A stretch of 64,000 nucleotides of DNA from JBBDYG01 sp040901765. Its GTDB lineage: Bacteria; Planctomycetota; Planctomycetia; Pirellulales; Lacipirellulaceae. How positions within the stretch are numbered: the first letter of the stretch is position 1; each line of letters begins with the position of its first letter. Shown piece after piece: positions 44,001 through 50,433 of this stretch. A model generated the notes under the pieces. It did not search any database, was not told where the DNA came from, and saw only the letters and a list, made by a program, of their open reading frames with translations. The stretch covers positions 1-64,000 of the forward strand of contig JBBDYG010000019.1 of NCBI GenBank assembly GCA_040901765.1, read 5' to 3'. The position numbers and the translations under genes are program-made.

Positions 44001-44942
44001 ACCAACACGGTGATCGCTGGCAACGGTTCGGTACAGCTTCAAGCGAACACCGGTAGCGCATCGTTACTGGTGACGCAAGGTAGCCATCAGTTTCAGGCCG
44101 ACGTGGACTTGGCCAGCAATACGACCGCCAATATATCCGGCGGTGCGGTACTGGAGATGAATAACCGGTTTAGCCTCAACGGCAACACGCTGACCAAGTC
44201 AGGGAGCGGGTCGTTGCTGATCAATAACAATCAGAACACCGGCACGGGCAGCGTTAGCGTTTCCGGCGGCGTGTTGGGCGGCGGGGGACGAGTAAGCGGC
44301 AACCTCACCAACGCCGCGGGCGGAACCGTTGCTCCGGGTGCAAGCGCCGGGGTTCTCACGGTGCAGGGCAACTACATTCAACAACCGGGCAGCACGCTGG
44401 CCATCGAAATTGGCGGACTGACCGAAGGGCAGTCGTACGATGTGCTCAACGTAACGGGCAGCATGACCCTTAACGGCGGCACATTGAGCGTCTCCCTCAT
44501 CGACGGGTTCATGCCGGCGGCCGGCAATAGTTTCGACATTCTCGACTTCGCTTCGCGCATCGGCAGCTTCACGACGCTCAATTTGCAGGGGGGCGCCGGA
44601 AGCTGGAATACAAGCCAGCTTCTCACCACGGGGACGATTACCTTCACCGGCAGCGCCAGTGTGGCCGGCGATTACAACGGCAATGGAACCGTCGATGCGG
44701 CCGACTATGTCGTGTGGCGCAACACGCTTCGTCCCAGCATCACACCTGGAACTGGGGCCGATGGCACGGGCGATGGGGTCATCAATCAGGCGGATTACAA
44801 CTTTTGGAAGTCGCGATTCGGCGCCACCTCGGGATCCGGCTCGGGGAACACCGGAGTTCCGGAGCCAACTGCAGCGGCGTTGCTGGGGCTATTGCTCGTA
44901 GCCGCGATCGGCAGGGGAGCGACTTGTAAACGTTTGGGGTGA
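41082..44942 (+). CDS. Fused tandem LamG/beta-solenoid/PEP-CTERM protein (1286 residues)
   Basis: The start is ATG 41082 with AGAGG upstream. Domains in order are: signal peptide (1-26); LamG-like domain 1 (about 28-290, AYWRFEDG, WHHVAWVIDSG, GGEHLSTALPG); a solenoid-like module (about 300-570, FHWNHDGLGSWTGGNW, SVTQGSHQLQAVV, TVSPGNSPGAL); PEP-CTERM tail 1 (about 577-600, VPEPATGGLLATLL ... RRR); a second signal-peptide-like stretch (601-624, KVAAPLAAIAGVLFGSAAAA); LamG domain 2 (about 625-905); solenoid module 2 (about 910-1190); a dockerin-like pair of loops (GDYNGNGTVDAADYVVWRN, GDGVINQADYNFWKSRFG); and PEP-CTERM tail 2 (VPEPTAAALLG). The first tail is internal, with no stop before the next unit. 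A GTG at 42882 lies exactly where the second unit would have begun. The product is a probable surface glycan-binding protein of the sigma operon. Confidence 0.88.
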   Translation: MPVQRLRFLLWLAVLIALRAQPTARADYASEVLADGPLAYWRFEDGSAGTVLGNFETAVDSVGAYAGTYLWGGLADGPQLSSGVPGIGQTAVHFVRGTTSQDGEYIQSDSLGNFGSSIDNNGATFEFWVRNLEDNPASNRLFGISNNRPESTPTTQFSFGFEDLQERFGGPADSVFLRNENNEAWAYMIDDSAVDIKDGNWHHVAWVIDSGVPANGTRIYLDGQLATFIPAIFDGVTDLTPKPLANFADFDKGFILGGEHLSTALPGSYTINSMVDEFAIYGRALSQSEIQTHLAGVPVATVFHWNHDGLGSWTGGNWTPQDGVIASRPDANNATAVLGGAISAPRTVAVQADITVKTLQFDSSQSYVVAGGGSVNLDANTGNASISVTQGSHQLQAVVNLHDNTVANISAGATLEVNNRLNLQGHTLTKTGTGNLAINNIVDLDGGSLVGTSGSISGSGSILGDLENPSGTVSPGNSPGALQIHGNYTQGVAGTLQVELAAGEHDVLQVSGTAALAGTLQVSLLDGFQPAAGDRFDILQSASIVGTFDAIQLAPLTNGRRWDVSELYSTGSLVVAVPEPATGGLLATLLCLGLIGVRRRVKVAAPLAAIAGVLFGSAAAARADYVSAVLASNPEAYWRFEDGAVGAVLNGATAADATGNHPGTYLNIVSDVAQLTDGPQMIAGAPGVGGTAAHFVGTSSTAGDLIRFTTLGNVGSNIDNNGLTFEFLLKNPEPSTVSNRIFGMSTDRPVSGAPGRKYTMSFGFSDLNLDGVPGNEDALFLRDDTDDTAWAYATNLGGVDIEDGNWHHVVWVIDPGIPTDGTRFYVDGNLVPLVAPTTGLFTPKALSDFSNFDKDFTLGAEHLTTAVPGSAPNGLFRTFARNSIVDEFAVYSDALTQQEIAAHIAEITATTFQWKTPGLGDWNLGGNWEAVDGVVGALPNSNTMTGIFGAALTEPTVVATEAVVTAKTLQFDNTNTVIAGNGSVQLQANTGSASLLVTQGSHQFQADVDLASNTTANISGGAVLEMNNRFSLNGNTLTKSGSGSLLINNNQNTGTGSVSVSGGVLGGGGRVSGNLTNAAGGTVAPGASAGVLTVQGNYIQQPGSTLAIEIGGLTEGQSYDVLNVTGSMTLNGGTLSVSLIDGFMPAAGNSFDILDFASRIGSFTTLNLQGGAGSWNTSQLLTTGTITFTGSASVAGDYNGNGTVDAADYVVWRNTLRPSITPGTGADGTGDGVINQADYNFWKSRFGATSGSGSGNTGVPEPTAAALLGLLLVAAIGRGATCKRLG

Positions 44943-44980
44943 GGTAGATTTTTTTGCACCAATTGAAAGGGAGGGGACTA

Positions 44981-46003
44981 ATGATTCTGGCAAGACGATT
45001 TTTTGATTGGGGGATGGCTCCTTTCGTTATGTTGTTGCTCGTAACGGGACTGAGGGTGCCCGACGCTCGCGCCGACTATGCGTCGCAAGTGCTCGCGGCC
45101 GGCCCGGAGGCATACTGGCGATTCGAAGACGGGGCCGTGGGCGCGGTTCTCAACGGCGCGACTGCCGCCGATGCGACGGGCAACCACCCAGGCACCTACA
45201 TGAACATTGCCAGCGATGTTCTCCAGTTGACCGACGGTCCGCAGATGGTTGCCGGTGCGCCGGGTGTCGGTGGCACGGCCGCGCATTTTGTCGGCACCTC
45301 GAGCTCAGCGGGCGACCTGATCCGGTTCGGCACGCTGGGCAACGTGGGGAGCAATATTGACAACAATGGATTGACGTTTGAGTTTCTCCTCAAGAACCCC
45401 GAGCCGAGCACGGCCTCCAATCGGCTATTTGGGATCGCCAACGATCGGCCTGTCGCGGGCGCTCCCGGGCGAAAGCTGACCATGAGCTTTGGATTCTCGG
45501 ACCTTAATCTGGACGGCGTGACGGGCAACGAAGATGCGATTTTTCTGCGCGACGACACCGACGACACGGCCTGGGCGTACGCCACCAATTTGGGGGGCGT
45601 TGATATCGAGGATGGGAAGTGGCATCACGTCGTCTGGGTCATTGATCCGGGCGTTCCGATCGATGGCACGCGGATCTACGTCGATGGAAACCTCGTGTCG
45701 CTGGTAGCGCCCACCACAGGCTTATTTACACCGAAGGCTGTGTCCGATTTCTCGAACTTCGACAAGGATTTCACGCTGGGCGGCGAGCACCTGAATACCG
45801 CCGTTCCGGGTAGTGCGCCGACGGGCATCTTCCGGACGTTTGCGCGCAACAGCATCGTTGATGAGTTCGCCGTTTACAGCAAAGCGCTGACTGCTCAACA
45901 GATTCGGCATCACGCCGGTGCGGCCGGGCTTCCGGAGCCGTCGTCGCTAGCGCTGCTGGGATTGGGAATCGGGGCCGGCTTAGTTTGGTTCCGCCGCAGA
46001 TAA
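44981..46003 (+). CDS. LamG domain protein with PEP-CTERM tail
   Basis: A 340-residue protein. The signal peptide ends near ARADYASQV, the LamG-like domain covers about residues 35-315 (PEAYWRFEDGAVGAVLNG, WHHVVWVIDPGVP), and a PEP-CTERM tail ends it (LPEPSSLALLGLGIGAG, then RRR). It is close to identical to LamG domain 2 of the preceding gene over about 260 residues, at both DNA and protein level, but lacks the solenoid and dockerin-like modules. The ATG at 44981 has GGGAGGGG upstream. It probably binds the same ligand as its larger neighbour. It is followed by an intercistronic hairpin and the glycosidase-like gene. Confidence 0.9.
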   Translation: MILARRFFDWGMAPFVMLLLVTGLRVPDARADYASQVLAAGPEAYWRFEDGAVGAVLNGATAADATGNHPGTYMNIASDVLQLTDGPQMVAGAPGVGGTAAHFVGTSSSAGDLIRFGTLGNVGSNIDNNGLTFEFLLKNPEPSTASNRLFGIANDRPVAGAPGRKLTMSFGFSDLNLDGVTGNEDAIFLRDDTDDTAWAYATNLGGVDIEDGKWHHVVWVIDPGVPIDGTRIYVDGNLVSLVAPTTGLFTPKAVSDFSNFDKDFTLGGEHLNTAVPGSAPTGIFRTFARNSIVDEFAVYSKALTAQQIRHHAGAAGLPEPSSLALLGLGIGAGLVWFRRR

Positions 46004-46022
46004 CCATGCGAGGTTTGCTAGT

Positions 46023-46044
46023 GGTCGGACGGGGCAGTCCGACC
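46023..46044. repeat. Intercistronic hairpin
   Basis: GGTCGGAC-GGGGCA-GTCCGACC is a perfect 8-bp stem with a 6-base loop. It lies between the LamG gene and the glycosidase gene, with AAGGAG of the next ribosome binding site about 20 bases downstream. It has no T-run, so an mRNA-stability or repeat element is more likely than a terminator. Confidence 0.5.
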
Positions 46045-46076
46045 GCTGGCAACGCTCTGCAGTAAAGGAGTTGGGG

Positions 46077-48065
46077 ATGACAAATCGCGCGAGCGATTTT
46101 GAATTTGCAAGTCTGCGAACCTGGGCGGTTTGCCTGATAGCTCTTGGGCATTTTGCCGCCGCGGCACATGCTGAGATTTGGCTGGACGGCTGGGACAAGT
46201 CGCCGCAAAACCCTGTCTTATCGCTAACTCCTGGCGCCTTCGATTCGCATAATATTTTCGGGCCGGCGATCGCCAAGCACGATGGAACTTACTACCTCTA
46301 TTACTCGGGCGGACCGTCGGGACCGCTCACCGGCCAAGATTACATTAATCACCAGTTGGGCTTGGCGACCTCCAACGACGGAGTGAATTTCACGAAGCTG
46401 GGCCAGCCGCTTTTGCCGCTTGGCGTGCGGGACGATTTTCATGCCACGCCGGCGTTGCTCCGCGATCCGCAGGGAAACCTTCAACGCGACGACGATGGTA
46501 CCTGGCACATGTTCTACAACGGCAACCGCGCCGACGACGTGGAACATGCCACGAGCTTGGATGGCATCCATTGGACGAAAGATCCGCATGGCGCGATTTT
46601 TGAGAAAGCGTACGCGCCAAATTTAATGCAGGTCGGCGACGAGTACTGGATGTACTACATCCACAAGCCCGCGGCGGGAAACTGGGAAGTCCGCCTGGCA
46701 ACCGGCCCCGACATCTATTCGATGCAGCCGCATTCAAACAATCCCGTAATCGAAAACTCGCAGCCCTGGGAGGCCAGTCACTTGGTCTACCCTTACGTAT
46801 TTCAAGACGACGGCGTGTGGGTGATGTTCTATGCCGGATACTGGGACGGACCCCTGGGCGGCCAGAAGACCGCCATCGGCACGGCCACGAGCGCCGACGG
46901 CGTCAACTGGACCAAGAACCCGGATAACCCGGTCTTCACGCCAACACCTGGCAGCCCGTATGACTCCGTGTATACGTCTAGCCAGGCGATTATCCGCGAC
47001 GGCGACGTTTACCGTATGTTCTATGCCGGCCGGGTGAACAGCATCCATAAATACTTTTCGATTAACCTAGCGACCAAGCCCATCGATGGCCCACCGGCCA
47101 CAACGCTCCAGTGGAATCGTAGCGGCTTGGGCGACTGGGGCTTGGTGACCAACTGGTCCGGCATAGGAGGCGGCACCGCAGTGCCGAATGGAACTGACGT
47201 TACCGCGATTTTCGGCGACTCGCTTAGCGGTCCAAGTACGATCGTCTTGGGGTCGCCCGTTACGCTGAAGACGGTTCAATTCGACAGCCCACACAGTTAT
47301 GCCCTCGCCGGAAACGGTTCCATTCAAATCGAGTCGGACACCGGCGCGGCCACCATCGAGAATCTTCAAGGTGCCCACCAGTTTCAAACGGTAGTCGAGC
47401 TTCAAAGCAACACCACAGTTCACGCGGCAAGTGGGACGGTTCTCGAGTTCAACAACCGGCTGAACCTCAACGGGTACACGCTGCTGAAATCGGGCGCTGG
47501 ATTGGTTTCCATTAATAACGTCCTTTCGACGGGTGGTGGCGTGGTGCAAATGGAGGAGGGCGGCCTTAGCGGAGCGGGCACGCTGGATGGCGACCTCGTC
47601 AACCTCGGAGGAATGCTTTCGCCCGGGAACAGCCCCGGGCAAATGAAAGTCGCCGGCAGCTTCACTCAGGCATCCGAGGGCGCGCTCCGAATGGAGCTTG
47701 CGGGTATATCAGCCATAAGTCAGCACGATGTGTTGGAAGTGGGCGGCGCCGCGAAACTTTCGGGCGCGCTTCAGGTCGAGCTTCTCGGCGGTTTTCAGCC
47801 GCGGAATGGCGACACGTTCAAATTATTTCACTTTCACTCGGTGCATGGCAGCTTTGAGCAAATTGAACTACCCGTCCTTACCGAAGGTCTCGCCTGGGAC
47901 ACGTCTCAGCTTTATGCCCAGGGCGTGCTTCGCGCCGTCCCGGAACCTCGTGGATCGTTAAGCCTGCTGCTCGGGGCGATCGGTGCCCTGCTCACCGTCG
48001 GTGCATCGCGAACGACAGCGCGGTGCAGTTGGCCATCCCTCGCGTCAAAAAGTTTGGCTATGTGA
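46077..48065 (+). CDS. Five-bladed beta-propeller glycosidase-like protein with solenoid module and PEP-CTERM-like tail
   Basis: A 662-residue protein. The signal peptide is residues about 12-35 (VCLIALGHFAAAAHA). The propeller (about 36-340) has repeated blocks such as FDSHNIFGPAIAKHDGTYYL, YYSGG, DDFHATPALLRDPQGN, GTWHMFYNGN, YAPNLMQVGDEYWMYYIHKP and VYRMFYAG, the pattern of GH43/GH32-like enzymes. Residues about 345-630 are the same solenoid-like module seen twice in 41082-44942 (LQWNRSGLGDWGLVTNWSG, NLQGAHQFQTVVELQ, LSPGNSPGQM). The tail VPEPRGSLSLLLG is PEP-CTERM-like. AGGAG lies 6 bases before ATG 46077. It is a probable surface glycoside hydrolase; its exact family and linkage are uncertain because I cannot fix the catalytic Asp/Glu pair. 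Confidence 0.82.
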   Translation: MTNRASDFEFASLRTWAVCLIALGHFAAAAHAEIWLDGWDKSPQNPVLSLTPGAFDSHNIFGPAIAKHDGTYYLYYSGGPSGPLTGQDYINHQLGLATSNDGVNFTKLGQPLLPLGVRDDFHATPALLRDPQGNLQRDDDGTWHMFYNGNRADDVEHATSLDGIHWTKDPHGAIFEKAYAPNLMQVGDEYWMYYIHKPAAGNWEVRLATGPDIYSMQPHSNNPVIENSQPWEASHLVYPYVFQDDGVWVMFYAGYWDGPLGGQKTAIGTATSADGVNWTKNPDNPVFTPTPGSPYDSVYTSSQAIIRDGDVYRMFYAGRVNSIHKYFSINLATKPIDGPPATTLQWNRSGLGDWGLVTNWSGIGGGTAVPNGTDVTAIFGDSLSGPSTIVLGSPVTLKTVQFDSPHSYALAGNGSIQIESDTGAATIENLQGAHQFQTVVELQSNTTVHAASGTVLEFNNRLNLNGYTLLKSGAGLVSINNVLSTGGGVVQMEEGGLSGAGTLDGDLVNLGGMLSPGNSPGQMKVAGSFTQASEGALRMELAGISAISQHDVLEVGGAAKLSGALQVELLGGFQPRNGDTFKLFHFHSVHGSFEQIELPVLTEGLAWDTSQLYAQGVLRAVPEPRGSLSLLLGAIGALLTVGASRTTARCSWPSLASKSLAM

Positions 48066-48079
48066 AAAAGGAACTAGAC

Positions 48080-49063
48080 ATGTCCCTGCGAAATAAACGC
48101 GGCTTTACTCTTGTGGAGCTATTGGTCGTGATCGCGATCATCGGCATTCTCGTCGCGCTCTTATTGCCGGCGGTCCAAGCGGCTCGTGAAGCCGCTCGGC
48201 GGTCGCAATGCGTCAACCACCTGAAGCAGCTAAGCCTATCGGCGCAGAACCATCACGACACGCACGGTCATTTGCCCACCGGCGGATGGGGCTCGCGGTG
48301 GTGTGGCGATGCCGACCGCGGGTTCGGCATCAAGCAACCGGGCGGGTTCTTTTTTGTGCTGCTCCCCTTTATCGAGGCGCAGGAAGTATTCGACATCGGC
48401 ACCGGATACGGCGCACCACAAAAAGTTAAATTCCACACCGATCGGAATCAGTATCCGCAATCCTATTTCCATTGTCCCTCTCGCCGCGCGGCAAGACCGT
48501 ATCCCTTCGACGAGACTGGCAAAAAAGGAAACCCAACGCACCGCAACGCCAACAATTTCAGCACCAACGTGGCCAAAACCGACTACGCCGCAAACTGCGG
48601 AGTTCCCTTGGTCACCGGCCTCACGCAAGGTCCGACGAGTATCGCTCAAGGCGACAGTTCTTACGTTTGGCCCAGCACCGCAAAATATGATGGCATTAAT
48701 TTTGTTCGTAGCGAAATCAAGTATCGCGAGATTACCGACGGACTTTCCAAGACCTACTGCGTCGGAGAGAAATACCTGAACCCCGATGCCTATGAAACGG
48801 CGACCGATGGCGGAGACAATGGAGCCGCCTACGACGCAGCTAATACCGATCTCGTACGGTCAAGTCATCCCACGCTGCTGCCGCTTCAAGATCGGTATGG
48901 AGTCGTTGCCAGCGAAGGGTGGGGTAGTCCGCACCCCGGCGGCTTCCACATGGCGATGTGCGACGCTTCGGTGCAGACGATCGGTTACGATATTGACCCC
49001 GAAATGCATCGCCGTTTGGGCCACCGCAGCGACGGGGAGCCGGTGGAGATTGGCAACAATTGA
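48080..49063 (+). CDS. DUF1559 pseudopilin-like protein in the sigma operon
   Basis: A 327-residue protein with a short leader (MSLRNKRG) and FTLVELLVVIAIIGILVALL, followed by PAVQAAREAARRSQC. The C-terminal motif is H-x9-DA (HPGGFHMAMCDASV), with Ala where the other copies have Gly. AAGGA lies 7 bases before ATG 48080, and the start is only 14 bases after the preceding gene, so it belongs to the same transcript. It is expected to be processed by prepilin peptidase and to form or decorate a surface filament. This is the only DUF1559 gene here without a small lipoprotein next to it. Confidence 0.92.
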   Translation: MSLRNKRGFTLVELLVVIAIIGILVALLLPAVQAAREAARRSQCVNHLKQLSLSAQNHHDTHGHLPTGGWGSRWCGDADRGFGIKQPGGFFFVLLPFIEAQEVFDIGTGYGAPQKVKFHTDRNQYPQSYFHCPSRRAARPYPFDETGKKGNPTHRNANNFSTNVAKTDYAANCGVPLVTGLTQGPTSIAQGDSSYVWPSTAKYDGINFVRSEIKYREITDGLSKTYCVGEKYLNPDAYETATDGGDNGAAYDAANTDLVRSSHPTLLPLQDRYGVVASEGWGSPHPGGFHMAMCDASVQTIGYDIDPEMHRRLGHRSDGEPVEIGNN

Positions 49064-49076
49064 AATAGACGCTATC

Positions 49077-49135
49077 GGCTGTCGGCTATCGGCCGGAAGG
49101 ACGCCTAACTACTTTTGGGCCGATGGCCGACAGCC
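49077..49135. repeat. Intercistronic hairpin with 18-base arms
   Basis: GGCTGTCGGCTATCGGCC (49077-49094) and GGCCGATGGCCGACAGCC (49118-49135) are complementary with a single mismatch and a 23-base loop. The structure lies between the DUF1559 gene and the second propeller gene. It has no T-run. Confidence 0.6.
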
Positions 49136-49164
49136 TTCGCAACAATTCTTACGAGGAACTATCA

Positions 49165-50172
49165 ATGCGAATCAGACCGTCCCAAATTTACTCCTATTCG
49201 TTCTGCTTGGCTGCACTTGCCCTGGGGGGTGAGCGCGCCGGGGCCGAGGAGCTTTGGGAAAAGGGCTGGCAAAAATCGGCCCAGAACCCAATCCTAAGCC
49301 TCTCTCCCAAGGGGGAGTTCGATTCACATAACATTTTTGCTCCGGCGATTGCGAAGCACGGCGGCGTTTACTATCTCTATTATTCCGGCGGACCTTCTGG
49401 AGAGCGCACCGGCGAGGAGCTGATCAACTATCAGTTGGGCCTGGCGACCTCCGAAAACGGCGTGAATTTTACGAAGCACGGCCGACCGCTATTGCCGTTA
49501 GGCGAACGCGACAACTTCCACGCCACGCCGACGCTGCTCCGCGATCCCCAGGGAAACCTCCAGCTCGACGAGGATGGCACCTGGCACCTGTTCTACAACG
49601 GCAATCGGCCCGACGACGTGGAACATGCTACCAGCAATGATGGGATTCATTGGGAGAAGGATTCGCAAAACCCAATTTTCAAAAAGGCGTATGCGCCCAA
49701 CTTGCTTAAGGTGGGCGATGATTATCGGATGTACTACATCCACAAGCCCAAGGGAGACAATTGGCAGGTCCATTTGGCCACGGGGCCGGACATCTACTCA
49801 CTCAAGTCGCACCCGAAGAATCCCGTTTTGACCGTCTCGCAGGAATGGGAAGCGAAGCACATGTGTTATCCCTACGTGCTTCAAGACGGCGATACCTGGG
49901 TCATGTTCTACGTTGCCTACTGGGACGACAACTCCGGAATCCAAAAGACGGCCATCGGCACGGCCACCAGTCCGGATGGTGTCGAGTGGGCCAAGTACGA
50001 CAAGAACCCGGTGCTCACGCCGATTCCCGACAGCGAGTACGAATCGGTCTACAACTCCAGCCAGTCGGTGATTCGCGACGGCGATGTCTACAGGTTGTTC
50101 TACGCATCGCGGATTGACTTGATCCACAAGTATTTCGCGATCAATTTGGCCACTAAAGCCGCTGGGGATTAA
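49165..50172 (+). CDS. Five-bladed beta-propeller glycosidase-like protein
   Basis: A 335-residue protein with a signal peptide (CLAALALGGERAGAEE, about residues 14-28). It is a close paralogue of the propeller half of 46077-48065 (FDSHNIFAPAIAKHGGVYYL, DNFHATPTLLRDPQGN, GTWHLFYNGNRPDDVEHA, YAPNLLKVGDDYRMYYIHKP, IHKYFAINLATK) but ends after the propeller, with no solenoid module and no PEP-CTERM tail. The protein is therefore probably soluble in the periplasm or secreted. GAGGA is 7 bases before ATG 49165. It is the last gene of the sigma operon before an unresolved palindromic spacer. Confidence 0.85.
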   Translation: MRIRPSQIYSYSFCLAALALGGERAGAEELWEKGWQKSAQNPILSLSPKGEFDSHNIFAPAIAKHGGVYYLYYSGGPSGERTGEELINYQLGLATSENGVNFTKHGRPLLPLGERDNFHATPTLLRDPQGNLQLDEDGTWHLFYNGNRPDDVEHATSNDGIHWEKDSQNPIFKKAYAPNLLKVGDDYRMYYIHKPKGDNWQVHLATGPDIYSLKSHPKNPVLTVSQEWEAKHMCYPYVLQDGDTWVMFYVAYWDDNSGIQKTAIGTATSPDGVEWAKYDKNPVLTPIPDSEYESVYNSSQSVIRDGDVYRLFYASRIDLIHKYFAINLATKAAGD

Positions 50173-50228
50173 CTGCAGCCGATAACAACATCCCGATGTT
50201 TCTTCAGCCGCGGCAGCGGCGACAGCGC

Positions 50229-50341
50229 TTAGCCGCGGGCGTCAGCCCGCGGACAGCGGCCCCAATACTCCTAAAGCCNNNNNNNNNNCCGCGGCTTGAG
50301 CGTTGCAATCCACCCTTCCGCGGGCTGACGCCCGCGGCTAA
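50229..50341. repeat. Palindromic element interrupted by an assembly gap
   Basis: A 25-base sequence (50229-50253, starting TTAGCCGCGGGCGTCAGCCC) is repeated exactly in inverted orientation at 50317-50341. Inside are sequence and the N run. This motif class is a common planctomycete intergenic palindrome. The real length is unknown because of the gap. Confidence 0.75.
50279..50288. other. Assembly gap (10 N)
   Basis: Ten undetermined bases in the centre of the palindrome at 50229-50341. The fixed number probably marks a gap of unknown size. The palindrome or a repeat may have caused the assembly break, and the order of the flanks is not guaranteed. Confidence 0.98.
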
Positions 50342-50433
50342 GCCATATCGCCGCTCCGCGGCTAATGCGGCCCAAGCATTCATCGGGACACTTTGGAAAC
50401 TTATTCCGCAGCCGATTTTTAATCGCAATAACC

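Noticed and set aside
41082..44942. The LamG fusion as a simple frameshift artefact
   Set aside because: Both halves are in the same frame with normal codon use across the junction; only a missed stop codon, not a shift, could produce it artificially.
42882..44942. A separate second gene starting at GTG 42882
   Set aside because: The GTG has no visible ribosome binding site and no stop separates it from the first unit, so I list one CDS and record the alternative as a finding.
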